A stretch of 64,000 nucleotides of DNA from JBBQWR01 sp038210495. GTDB taxonomy: Bacteria; Planctomycetota; Planctomycetia; Pirellulales; DATAWG01. The notes beneath the pieces are model-generated. The model saw nothing but the letters and a program-made list of their open reading frames with translations, did no database searches and was not told the origin of the DNA. Of this stretch, positions 48,604 to 57,838 are shown in pieces. Position numbers and translations under genes: made by a program. The stretch lies in NCBI GenBank assembly GCA_038210495.1, contig JBBQWR010000019.1, positions 1-64,000 on the forward strand, given 5' to 3'. Position 1 is the stretch's first letter. Every line of letters starts with the position of its first letter.

Positions 48604-49542
48604 TCACTTTCCCGGATAATACACCCATTTGCGGCTCGACCAAAACGCGAGCGCCGTCAGTCCGAGAATAAGAATCAATTGGATCCACGCCATCGCGCTG
48701 GCATATCCCATTTTCAGGAACACGAAGGCGTTGTCGCGAAGATACATCGTAAAAAAGCGGGTGGCCTCGGCGGGGTTTCCTTGCGTCATGAGTTGCGGTA
48801 TCGAGAAAAATTGCAGCGTGGCAATCATTCCCATGATCAGGTTGAAAAATATGACCGGCGAAAGCATTGGCAATGTGACATGGCGCACCCGCCCCCAGAT
48901 TCCCGCGCCGTCGATTGCCGCCGCCTCGTAAAGTTCCCGGGGCACGTCCTGCAACCCGGCCAAAAAAATCACGACCGTGTTGCCGACGCCCCAGAAGCTC
49001 ATCAGGATCATGGCCGGCATGGCCCAATTCGGATCGGTCAGCCAGCCGGGACCGTTCTGGATTAGCTGGCCGATAAGCGGCCAACGGTGCGTCAGAGTAA
49101 CGTTGATCAATCCCAGTTTGGCATTGAACATCCACATCCAAATAAACGCGGCTGCGACTTCGGGAACGAGCGAGGGGAGAAAAATGATCGTGCGGTAAAG
49201 CGCCTGCCCCGGGACCTTAAGATTGAGCAACATGGCCAAACCGAGCGAAATCAGAATGCCACCGGGCAGCGCGAGGCTAGCATAATACAGCGTATTCCGG
49301 GCGACGGTCCAGAAATGCGGATCGCCGCGTCCCGGCGCGCCTGGGCGGCGCGTAGTCAGCAGCTCTTGATAATTTTCCAAGCCGACAAAGGCCGGTTTTT
49401 GCAGAAGCGAATAATCGGTGAGGCTGAAATACGCCGACAGGGCCACCGGAATGAGCGTCAACACGATAAACCCGAATAGCCAAGGCGCAAGAAAGGCCAG
49501 GCCCTTGGCCGCTTGCCTGACCTCGTGGCGGCTTTCACTCAT
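48604..49542 (-). CDS. Sugar ABC transporter permease, MalF type
   Basis: The 312-residue protein has six membrane helices (first LAFLAPWLFGFIVLTLIPVA) and an EAA loop EAAAIDGAGIWGRVRHVTLP. The periplasmic NYQELL segment after helix 1 is typical of CUT1 MalF-like permeases. Its ATG overlaps the stop of the solute-binding protein gene (ATGA), so translation is coupled. It pairs with the downstream MalG-type permease. No ATP-binding subunit is encoded in this operon, so a shared CUT1 ATPase from elsewhere in the genome must energise it. Confidence 0.93.
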   Translation of the reverse strand: MSESRHEVRQAAKGLAFLAPWLFGFIVLTLIPVALSAYFSLTDYSLLQKPAFVGLENYQELLTTRRPGAPGRGDPHFWTVARNTLYYASLALPGGILISLGLAMLLNLKVPGQALYRTIIFLPSLVPEVAAAFIWMWMFNAKLGLINVTLTHRWPLIGQLIQNGPGWLTDPNWAMPAMILMSFWGVGNTVVIFLAGLQDVPRELYEAAAIDGAGIWGRVRHVTLPMLSPVIFFNLIMGMIATLQFFSIPQLMTQGNPAEATRFFTMYLRDNAFVFLKMGYASAMAWIQLILILGLTALAFWSSRKWVYYPGK

Positions 49543-51179
49543 GGGGAGCTTTCGTCAGCAGGGTCGCTTCGGCGTTTTGCTTGGCGGGCGTTGAACTGGT
49601 CGAGTCGGGCCTGAAGACGTTGTTGCGCTTCGGCCAATGCCCGAGCCGGTTCTTCTTCCAGCAGGACGATCTTCTGCGTCGTGCCGTTCATCTCGGCAAC
49701 CACTTCAGGCCAGATCGGGCAGCGCGGCACGCCATGCGAATTGGGGCTGGCGGCGAGCTGTTCGAACACGCCGATATACGGATTGGGATGGCGGTTCATA
49801 AAATTGTCGCTCACGACGCGCAGCGGCGAAATCTTGCAATGCATCATGTTCAGCTTTTCGGTGACATCCTGTCGATTCACGTAGGCGATGAATTCGAAAG
49901 CCTCGATCTTGTGTCGTGCGCCCCGCGGAATGGTCAAGGCGTCGAAGCCGGTATAGGTGGCGTCGGTCAGTCCAGCCGTCGCCGACGGAAACGCGGCGGC
50001 GCCCCACTCGTAATTGGCCCGCCGCCGTTGGCTTCCCTGCTCGGATTCGGCAGCGATTTTTTGCGACAACTCCGCGCGCTTTTGCTCGGCGCTAAGCGGG
50101 CGAAGCTCGGCGCCGATTTCATCTTCGAAACGCCGCCAGCGTCGGTCGCGATCGGCAATTCCCGCGGCGATCAGCCCCGGCTCTTCGTCGAGAAATCGCT
50201 GCCAGCGGTTCATCGCCGGCGCGAGATCTTCGACAAAGTTCGCGGTCCAGCACCCTTGCTGTTCCATGGCAACGGCGCCGGTCAGAAACGGATTCTGCGT
50301 TGAATTGACTCCGCTTGCTCCACTCTGGAAACGAGCGATGGCGTCAGGCGTGAAGCGAACGGAATAGTCGCGAATCCACTGGAACGTACTGACGACGCCG
50401 GAATCCGTCAGCGTGAATTTCCCATTAGCGTCGTTGAAACAGCTGGCGCCGAACCAGTACGGCATGAAATTGATGAACCAACCAGGCTCCATCGCGAGGT
50501 AGCCGGCCCGAAGAATCGTGCCGTCGGCATCCCGCTTATCCAGAACCTGGGCGAATCGATCAAAGTCGACCAGCAAGGTCGGAATACGATCGGGATCGAA
50601 ACCGGCCGCCCGCAGCGCCGGCGCATTTTCCTGAAGGATTCGCCTGTTGTAATGCAGCGCAACCGAGGCGGGCGTGCTGGGTAGCGCCCAGAGGCGCCCA
50701 TCGAAGACACACCCATCCCAGCAGACGGGTTTATAAGATTCTCTCGTAATGCCGTGAGCGGCCAAATCCAAATCGTCCAACGGCTCCAATGCATCGAGGG
50801 CGGCGAATTGCGCGATCTGCTCATCGGTCAGACCGGCCACGTCCGGCGGAACTCCGGCCGCCGTCGCGGCCAAGGTTCGTTCCTCGATATTGCTAATCGT
50901 CAGGCATTTGACGTAAATTTTCTTCTCGCAACCGACGGAACGATTGAAATCGTCGACGATGATCTGCATTTGAGCGGCTTCGTTGCCGGTCCATTTCTCC
51001 CAATAAGTGATCTCGGTAAAGCCCGCGGGGGCCGGTGGGCGTCCAAAGTCTCGCGGCCCAAAGGCCAATAGCGCGCCGGCTGCGGCTAAGAACAGTCCGA
51101 CCGAAAGCGTCTTGAGATATCGCAGCAGCGGCAGCCGTTTCAGGCCAGTCGCGGAGCATTCTGGTCGTAGTTTAAGCAT
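49539..51179 (-). CDS. Sugar ABC transporter extracellular solute-binding protein
   Basis: The 546-residue product has an N-terminal membrane segment or uncleaved signal (LSVGLFLAAAGALLAFGP) and then an extracellular type 1 solute-binding fold, beginning ITYWEKWTGNEAAQMQIIVD. The conserved sugar-binding region continues with VAGLTDEQIAQFA, LDLAAHGI and VNRQDVTEKLNMM. It is longer than the usual 400-450 residues because of a charged helical insertion of about 70 residues (around RWRRFEDEIGAELRP). It precedes the two permeases with a 4-bp overlap. The ligand is not predictable, but the kinase and nucleotidyltransferase upstream point to a monosaccharide. Confidence 0.9.
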   Translation of the reverse strand: MLKLRPECSATGLKRLPLLRYLKTLSVGLFLAAAGALLAFGPRDFGRPPAPAGFTEITYWEKWTGNEAAQMQIIVDDFNRSVGCEKKIYVKCLTISNIEERTLAATAAGVPPDVAGLTDEQIAQFAALDALEPLDDLDLAAHGITRESYKPVCWDGCVFDGRLWALPSTPASVALHYNRRILQENAPALRAAGFDPDRIPTLLVDFDRFAQVLDKRDADGTILRAGYLAMEPGWFINFMPYWFGASCFNDANGKFTLTDSGVVSTFQWIRDYSVRFTPDAIARFQSGASGVNSTQNPFLTGAVAMEQQGCWTANFVEDLAPAMNRWQRFLDEEPGLIAAGIADRDRRWRRFEDEIGAELRPLSAEQKRAELSQKIAAESEQGSQRRRANYEWGAAAFPSATAGLTDATYTGFDALTIPRGARHKIEAFEFIAYVNRQDVTEKLNMMHCKISPLRVVSDNFMNRHPNPYIGVFEQLAASPNSHGVPRCPIWPEVVAEMNGTTQKIVLLEEEPARALAEAQQRLQARLDQFNARQAKRRSDPADESSP

Positions 51180-51233
51180 TGAATTCTTCCGCCATGGCAG
51201 CTCTTTGCAGGAACGATGTTCGATTGTGTCGCG

Positions 51234-52613
51234 TCACAAATCCAAGAGCGGCGGTCCGGCGCCGCTGAGGAAAAAACTGGAACGATTGTAGTCCGTCGGA
51301 AATTCCCCGCGATAGGCCGCTTTCCAGGCCGCGAGAAATTCCGCCGCGCGGCCAACCGCGACGAGCGCCCACACGCTCCCGCCAAAGCCGGCGCCGAAAG
51401 CCGACGCGGCCGCCGCTCCGTTTTCGCGGGCCCATCGCGCCAATCGAATCGTTTGCGGAATTTGGTTTCCTAGCAACCGCTCGGCGTTCTGCTGCGAGTC
51501 GTCGACGAGCCGCCCAAATATCTCGATCGATTCCGCCTCCAACGCTTGCGCGGCGGCGGGGATGATTCGCTCGTTCTCGGCCAGGAAATGTTCCAAACGG
51601 TCGAGCAGCATCGGCGACGAAAACTCAGGATTGGAGTGATCGACAACGATCTGACGCAACATGTCGGCCGCATCCGCCGCACTGTGAATTGCATCGGCCA
51701 GACTGCGATCTTGCCTTCGCGTGACGCGGCGCCACTGATGCACCAGAGCCGAGACGAGTCGCGAGGCACGGTTGTATTTCGCCATTGCGTTTCCAGTTTT
51801 TTCCGCGAACACGCCGCTCGAACCGATCGCCAGCACGTGTTCCGCCGGCAGCGGGATAGTTCGCTCGAATCGCGCCGGGCAGAACGAATACAACTGCAGA
51901 TGCTTTGGTCGGCAACAACAAATGGCGGTGTGGTCTTCGCTGCCGCCCAAGGTTCCCACTCCGCGGTCGCCGACAAAGGGGCCGAAGGTTTGGCCGTTCT
52001 CGATCGTGGCGAGATAGCCGGCGAGACTTTCCGGATTGGAGAGATGGGCCTGATATTCTTGGCGCTGCGCCAGCGAGTTCACAGCCGCAAGCGACTTGAA
52101 GACGCCGATCATCAAGGCGCTCGAACTGCTCATGCCTGCCGCCGAGGGTAAGTCGCTAAGGAATACGATATCGGCCCCGCGTAGTGGACCGGAAAAATTC
52201 CGAGCGAGGCGGCGAGCTACCGTCATCGGATAATTCGACCAGTGACCCTCAGTTGGCGCGAGATTGGGACTCAACTCAAAGCTGACCATGACTCCCGATG
52301 TATTGTCGACCACCCGGATCGTGTTGTCCTGGCGCGGTTGGGCTACGATGCAAAACCCGCGCTCAACCGTCGCCAGCAGGCTTCGACCGCCGGCGTAATC
52401 GGTATGTTTGCCTAGGATCTCAATCCGCCCGGGGACGAAAAACAAATGCCGGTCGAGCGTTTCGGCGGCTGTGAGTGTTTGCAGCTTTTCCAAACAACGA
52501 GCAAACAACCGTCCCTTGGACAGCGCCTCGACCTGGCTCATCCCCGCCGCCAGCAGACGATCGCCAAGTGCCTCTTCGCGATCCGCGACGCGCCTCTCAA
52601 GGCTCCCGCTCAC
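51234..52613 (-). CDS. Galactokinase-family GHMP sugar kinase
   Basis: The 459-residue kinase has the three family motifs: GRIEILGKHTDYAGG (about 62-76), LPSAAGMSSSSAL (the ATP-binding glycine/serine loop) and FGAGFGGSVWALV. In galactokinases motif 1 normally reads GEHTDYN, so the Glu to Lys change (GKHTDYA) suggests a different sugar, such as a pentose or uronic acid; that is inference. The product would be a sugar-1-phosphate for the upstream nucleotidyltransferase. It begins with GTG overlapping the nucleotidyltransferase stop (GTGA), so translation is coupled. It ends 54 bp before the solute-binding protein start. Confidence 0.87.
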   Translation of the reverse strand: MSGSLERRVADREEALGDRLLAAGMSQVEALSKGRLFARCLEKLQTLTAAETLDRHLFFVPGRIEILGKHTDYAGGRSLLATVERGFCIVAQPRQDNTIRVVDNTSGVMVSFELSPNLAPTEGHWSNYPMTVARRLARNFSGPLRGADIVFLSDLPSAAGMSSSSALMIGVFKSLAAVNSLAQRQEYQAHLSNPESLAGYLATIENGQTFGPFVGDRGVGTLGGSEDHTAICCCRPKHLQLYSFCPARFERTIPLPAEHVLAIGSSGVFAEKTGNAMAKYNRASRLVSALVHQWRRVTRRQDRSLADAIHSAADAADMLRQIVVDHSNPEFSSPMLLDRLEHFLAENERIIPAAAQALEAESIEIFGRLVDDSQQNAERLLGNQIPQTIRLARWARENGAAAASAFGAGFGGSVWALVAVGRAAEFLAAWKAAYRGEFPTDYNRSSFFLSGAGPPLLDL

Positions 52614-53416
52614 AGATCGATCTCCGTTCCGGCCAGTTTGGCGGCGACAGGATCAATATCACCGCGACTCGACAAATCCAACACGGGCGATTGACACCGA
52701 TAGACCGAAAAACGCTCTCTCATTTGGTCGATCGCGTATTGTACTGCGTCGGTAATTTCGAACTCGCCGCGCTCCGAGGGACCTATCGAACGGCACGCCT
52801 CGAAAATCGCCGGCCCGAATCGCCAGCAGTTCATGCTTATTCCCAGCGGTCGCGGCATCGCGCGAAGCGCCGCTTCGCTCGGCTTCTCGATAATCCGCTT
52901 GAGGCATCCCTCGCCGTCGACTTCAATCACTGCGAATTTATTTAATCGCTCGGCGGGAATATTGCTCCCGATCAACATCGCATCGGGATCGAACACTGCC
53001 ATTGCCGGTCCGGAGGCAGCGGCCAAAGCGGCCAGCGCCTCCGACGGATAGTAGTTGTCTGAATTCAATACAAGAAAAGGTTGTGTCCCGGCGAATTGCT
53101 CAGCCGCCGCGACTGCATCCGCCGTTCCGCGAGGTTCTCCTTGGATGGCGAATTCAATCTGCAAACGCCGCATTGGCAAAGCGCCATAATAGTCGCGGAT
53201 CACATTGTGTTCGGGCCCAATCACCAAGCAGACTCGCTCAAAGCCAGCGTTCGCGATCGCCCCGAGCACATAATCGAGAAAAGGGCGGCCGAACGGGATC
53301 ATGGCCTTCAGTCCGCGATTGGCCACGGCAGCCTGCGAATCAGCCAGTTTCACGGTTGGATCCGCTTCGCGCATTCGCGTGCCCAAGCCGCGCGCCAAGA
53401 CCACGGCCAGATTCAT
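52610..53416 (-). CDS. Sugar-1-phosphate nucleotidyltransferase
   Basis: A 268-residue protein of the NTP-transferase fold. The nucleotide-binding start is LARGLGTRMR (7-16), where the usual LAGG is LARG. K79-type contacts are replaced by KAMIPFGRPFLDYVL; LNSDNYY holds the metal-binding Asp; and IEKPSEA and GEFEITDAV match the family. It should couple NTP to a sugar-1-phosphate, releasing diphosphate, in the cytoplasm. It heads the transport operon together with the kinase (GTGA overlap), giving a salvage route: uptake, phosphorylation and nucleotide-sugar formation. The base and the sugar used are unknown. Confidence 0.87.
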   Translation of the reverse strand: MNLAVVLARGLGTRMREADPTVKLADSQAAVANRGLKAMIPFGRPFLDYVLGAIANAGFERVCLVIGPEHNVIRDYYGALPMRRLQIEFAIQGEPRGTADAVAAAEQFAGTQPFLVLNSDNYYPSEALAALAAASGPAMAVFDPDAMLIGSNIPAERLNKFAVIEVDGEGCLKRIIEKPSEAALRAMPRPLGISMNCWRFGPAIFEACRSIGPSERGEFEITDAVQYAIDQMRERFSVYRCQSPVLDLSSRGDIDPVAAKLAGTEIDL

Positions 53417-53610
53417 CCGGATCCCCGCCGAAATGCCCCCGAGTTAGATTGACCCATCTTAAAAGCGTTAATAAACCGGTGCAATATCCGGACCCACGCG
53501 ATTAAGGCGCTTCGCCACGCTTAAGAATATTGGCGAGTCAAGGTTCCCCCCAGACTGCTGCTGGCGGTAGACGAACGACCGTTTCCTATTGTCGCGCAAA
53601 CTCACACGAC

Positions 53611-56600
53611 TTACTCGACCACAAACTCGCCGTTCATCACCATCCAGTGGCCGGGAAACGTGCAAAGGTACGGATAACGACCCTTTGCTTGCGGCGCCCG
53701 GAAGTAGATCGTCGACGTCTGCCCGGCCGCCGTGATGTCGGTATAGTAAAGCACGTCTTCGCTTTTGGGCACGTATTGGTGGAGAACTGCTTCGGGATCG
53801 GCGACCAATTTATTCGTCAGATCGCCGACACGTGCTAGCGCACCCTTTTCGACCAACACCCAGTTATGCGGGACGACATCCGGATTGTGAAACGTGAGCT
53901 TCACGTTCTCGTTCGCTTTCACGCGAAGGGTACGGGTCGAATAGGTCAGATTGTTGCCGGCTGAAAGGCCGATAGCCACGGCGCCGGGCAGCGGCTTCTG
54001 CCAGGGGTTCGGATTCGATTTGCCCAGCCGCGCCAAGTCGACCGCCAGCGGATGGGCAGCGATAATCTTGCGCGTCGGTCGATAACCCGAAAATTGGGTG
54101 AAAGGCTTATCGAGTCGATGGACTGTGACAAAGAGTTCCTGCGGCCGGCCGTCGTCAACCTGCAAGAGCAAATGCAATTGATTTACGGGCTGCAACGCGG
54201 GCATCTCCACAAAAACGGTCGCGGCGTCAATTCGATGAACGCCGTCAATCGCCAGCGACTCGTGACCGACCGCGCCTGCGTGGCAGGGCGCGAGTTCAGG
54301 AGAGCCATATCCGGGGCTGTAGCGATAGTTCCACGCCTGGGCAAAATGATTGGCCAAGTTGGCGATCGCTTTCTCGTCGATCGGCTGGGTGAATGAGATC
54401 AGCAGCCCATTCTCATGCACATGAAACGACCGGGGCAGTTGCACGCGATCGCCCGTGTATCGCACGCGCTGAAAACACCCGTCGTCTGGAGTGTAGGTTC
54501 CCCAACCGCCCATTCCCGACGCATACAGTTGGCCGTCGTTGGGGTTGAACCGTCCGCGATGGACGCCCGACCGGAAATCGCCGATCAGTGGTATGACCGC
54601 CCCTTGCGACTGACCGTCGACTTCGTCTCGCAGCACGAGAAAATGGCTTCCCTGGCCGTATGAAAAATGAATCAACTGGCCTTTGAGGGGTCCCCAGCGA
54701 TCGTCGGGAACTGACACTTGTCCGCCGCTGCTGTTATCCAGGCCGCGCGGTAAATAGGCCAGCGGAAGCGAGGGTAGCTTGCGGCCAAGCGGGCCGCCGT
54801 AGCCGAAATGCGGCGGCGCGGGTGGATTTGATCCGATCGTGATAGTATCCGCCGGGCCCGACGCTGTTGCGAGCGAATCGGGTTTCACTAGACAGATCAT
54901 CGATGCTGGCGTCCAGTCTCCTTCGCTGCAAGGAAGCGTCACGGCGCCGTCCGGGCAGAGCGCGACGCCATCGGGATTGCGAAACCCGGTGGCCAGCACG
55001 TCGAGCTTCTGGCCATCGGCGGAAATGCGAAGCAAACCCTGCTTTCCCGAGGCCGAATAAAATCGCCCCTGCCCGTCGCGGGCCAAGCCACAGATAAAGT
55101 CGTGTCCCGCCGCGGAGGTGACAAATTGGTTCGAAAAGCATTCATAGAAATCCGCCTCGCCGTCGCCATTTATGTCGTGCAGGCAAGTAATCTGATCGCG
55201 GCCGAGTACATAGATCTTGCCGTCCGCGACGACCAATCCCAGCGGCTGATGCAATCCCGATGCAAACCGGCGCCATTGCACGTCCTTGAGACCGCCGTCC
55301 AGTCCCGTCACATGCCAAACGTCCCCTTCCATCGTGCAGAGCAGGGCGGACCCGTCGGGGAGAAAATCGTGGTCGCCGAAAAACATCGGCGCTTTCCAAG
55401 GATTGTCAAAAGGCGGTCGTATCGTATCAACGGCGTAGGGGCGACCCGCGCCAAGCTCCGCGGCCGTTCTGAGCTGCTGCGGCCATTGCGAAGGACCACC
55501 GCGCACGATGTCGCGCAGCGGATGTTCGGCGAGCGGAGCGACGATCCGTTCGAAATGTCCATCCTTAACCCAAGGCGCGTCGAGAAATTCGGCGTCGCCG
55601 ATCCGATAAGCGAAGGCGACCCGCAAACCCGATCGATAAAATCCGTGATACACAAACGGCTTTTCCGGGGGCCTGCCCGCCGGTCGCGGCAAGGGTTCGC
55701 CGACGGGACGCAAACCATCCAGAAACCCGTGCCGCACGGGCGATAGCGAAAGGAAACCACCGCGCCACAGCGCGTCGTAGGAAAGTGTCTCGGGATTGAA
55801 ACAGGCCGCGAGTTCGCCATGTTCGCCCAACCGAACGCAGACCGCTTTGGGCACGACGCCATCGGGGCCGTGGAACACGCCGGAGAGCACGGTTCCTAAA
55901 TCTGTCTCGCCCCACCGATTGTCTTTCCAGGTTGCTTCGGTTTGATTACCCCAATGTCCGAATTTTCCGCCGTCCAATTCGGGACAGGCGGGCAGCAAAT
56001 GCGGTCGGAATTTCTGGCCGCGGAAAAACAAGGCCTCCTTGCGATAAAAATCGTAAACGCGATCGCGATTGACGCGCTCGTCCGAAAGCGGCCAATCGGT
56101 GGGAACAAGCGGCGAGCGGTCGTAAACGAATTCGGCGGGCATGGTCTCCGGCCGAACCTGGGCCGCCAAACCGTCCATACGGCCAAGCTCCATGAGTAAT
56201 CGCGCGAGATCGCTTCGCTGAGCCGGCGTCATGAGGGCGGCGACGCCGTCCGGCATCAAGGTTCCTAACTCGCGAGCTTCCGCGATATCGGATTTCGCGA
56301 TGTGCTGGGACTTTTCGGTCGTCGGGTCGAAAAGCTCGATGCCCTCGGCCGTTTCGCCCCGCTTGTAGCCTTGCAACGCGCGTCCATCGTCCAGTGAAAT
56401 TCGCCACGACGAATACTCGGGTTTCACTTGCCGCCGTGGCCAGAGCACTGACTCGACGATTTCCTCGGGCTTCGCGCGCCGGCCAATATCGCCGAGCGGC
56501 GGTCCGATGGCTCCCCCAATTTTGTCGACCCGATGACACGACAGGCACCCGAACTTCATCGAGCAAAACACGTCTAATCCCCGCCGAGCATCGCCGCGAG

Positions 56601-57786
56601 TCTTGGCCTCGTCGACAATCTGGGCGACCAGTTTGGCGTCGTAGTCGACCGGAAGAGTTGACACGACTGTGGCGCCATCGCCGCAATATCCCGACAGTCC
56701 GGTCACAATCGGCTCCGGCGTCGAGTCCGTCCGACCCGTGCCCGGCGCGGCTGGGGCGGCTGGCGCGGTCGGCACGGGCGTGCGCGGCTTTGGACGATCG
56801 CCGACCGGTTTGCCGTCGAGTTGTCGCACGAGCCAATCGAGACCGTCGAGATTGTCTTTAAGACGCTGCTCGGCATCGTCCTGCGTATGACCGAGAATGC
56901 CGATCGGTCCGCGATATCCGCTATCCCGAATCGTCTTGAGTAGGCCCAGATCGAGGTCTCCCTGGCCGAGCGGCAAAATTTGTTGGCCGCGCTTGGCGCC
57001 GTCGCGGACCATGCCGTTGAGATTGATCGCGTAGAGATGCGGCAGCATCTCCTTCAGCACTTTTGCGAATCGATCGAGATGATCGTGACCATGATGAAAA
57101 TTGTAGACCATGCCGACATTGGGCATCTTTAGCTCTTCGAGGATCGCGAGTTGATTCTCGGGCTCGCCGAACCAGCCTTCGTGATTGTATAGGCCAACGC
57201 GGCAACCGATCGCCGCGGCCGCTTCGGCGATCGGACGAATCCGCGCGGCCTCAGTCTTAATCCGCGCTCGGCGCTGATCCTCGTTCTTTGTCGCTTCGCC
57301 GCCGCCGGTGATCCATAGCTGCGTTTGGATCTTCCGCTTTTTAAGAATCGCGAGAATTCCCCGGGCTTCATCATTCAATTCGCCGGGAAACCACCAGGCG
57401 GTCAATGCGATCCCATGTTGCTGGAGTGCATTCAACTCGGCGTCGAACGTCGGGATATGCTCGGCGCGATAGTCGTAAGCAAACTTGGTGAACCCCAGCC
57501 GATTCAACATCTGGGCTCGTTCCTCGGGTCCTCTCTTCTTCGCGTCGAACGGCACAATGCACCATGCCACTAAATTTTCACGCGCAAAGAGCTTGTCTGC
57601 CGTCAGAGGGGCGGCCGTCTGAGAAGGCGGCTGGTCTCCCTGCGGCGCGACTGCGGCGAAGCACAAAACGGCGACCGAGATAGCGACGGCCCAGACAACG
57701 ACGCGCCGCAAGATCGGCGCTCGGACGGTTGCCGCAACCACGGCTGCCACAATCGCGACCGCCGCCATCTTGATTTTGGACAGCAT
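53611..57786 (-). CDS. Secreted multidomain redox protein: TIM barrel, c-type haem, DUF6797, beta-propeller, cupredoxin
   Basis: A 1391-residue protein with one or two N-terminal hydrophobic segments (signal or anchor). Residues about 60-330 are a xylose-isomerase-like (AP endonuclease 2) TIM barrel (LYNHEGWFGEPEN, GMVYNFHHGHDH, INLNGMV). A c-type haem motif CLSCH lies near 413, in a cytochrome domain of the planctomycete type (KPEYSSWRISLDDGR). The middle contains a DUF6797-type region and an NHL/PQQ-like propeller (DINGDGEADFYE). Residues about 1295-1391 are a cupredoxin with VPHNW and CTFPGHWM as type I copper ligands. Start at 57786 avoids overlap with the preceding gene; the frame extends to 57861. 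I infer sugar chemistry coupled to electron transfer. Confidence 0.85.
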   Translation of the reverse strand: MLSKIKMAAVAIVAAVVAATVRAPILRRVVVWAVAISVAVLCFAAVAPQGDQPPSQTAAPLTADKLFARENLVAWCIVPFDAKKRGPEERAQMLNRLGFTKFAYDYRAEHIPTFDAELNALQQHGIALTAWWFPGELNDEARGILAILKKRKIQTQLWITGGGEATKNEDQRRARIKTEAARIRPIAEAAAAIGCRVGLYNHEGWFGEPENQLAILEELKMPNVGMVYNFHHGHDHLDRFAKVLKEMLPHLYAINLNGMVRDGAKRGQQILPLGQGDLDLGLLKTIRDSGYRGPIGILGHTQDDAEQRLKDNLDGLDWLVRQLDGKPVGDRPKPRTPVPTAPAAPAAPGTGRTDSTPEPIVTGLSGYCGDGATVVSTLPVDYDAKLVAQIVDEAKTRGDARRGLDVFCSMKFGCLSCHRVDKIGGAIGPPLGDIGRRAKPEEIVESVLWPRRQVKPEYSSWRISLDDGRALQGYKRGETAEGIELFDPTTEKSQHIAKSDIAEARELGTLMPDGVAALMTPAQRSDLARLLMELGRMDGLAAQVRPETMPAEFVYDRSPLVPTDWPLSDERVNRDRVYDFYRKEALFFRGQKFRPHLLPACPELDGGKFGHWGNQTEATWKDNRWGETDLGTVLSGVFHGPDGVVPKAVCVRLGEHGELAACFNPETLSYDALWRGGFLSLSPVRHGFLDGLRPVGEPLPRPAGRPPEKPFVYHGFYRSGLRVAFAYRIGDAEFLDAPWVKDGHFERIVAPLAEHPLRDIVRGGPSQWPQQLRTAAELGAGRPYAVDTIRPPFDNPWKAPMFFGDHDFLPDGSALLCTMEGDVWHVTGLDGGLKDVQWRRFASGLHQPLGLVVADGKIYVLGRDQITCLHDINGDGEADFYECFSNQFVTSAAGHDFICGLARDGQGRFYSASGKQGLLRISADGQKLDVLATGFRNPDGVALCPDGAVTLPCSEGDWTPASMICLVKPDSLATASGPADTITIGSNPPAPPHFGYGGPLGRKLPSLPLAYLPRGLDNSSGGQVSVPDDRWGPLKGQLIHFSYGQGSHFLVLRDEVDGQSQGAVIPLIGDFRSGVHRGRFNPNDGQLYASGMGGWGTYTPDDGCFQRVRYTGDRVQLPRSFHVHENGLLISFTQPIDEKAIANLANHFAQAWNYRYSPGYGSPELAPCHAGAVGHESLAIDGVHRIDAATVFVEMPALQPVNQLHLLLQVDDGRPQELFVTVHRLDKPFTQFSGYRPTRKIIAAHPLAVDLARLGKSNPNPWQKPLPGAVAIGLSAGNNLTYSTRTLRVKANENVKLTFHNPDVVPHNWVLVEKGALARVGDLTNKLVADPEAVLHQYVPKSEDVLYYTDITAAGQTSTIYFRAPQAKGRYPYLCTFPGHWMVMNGEFVVE

Positions 57787-57838
57787 AATTAGTTGGCAAG
57801 CTTCGACTGTGCCAAGTGGACGCGATTTGTCTGCTAAA

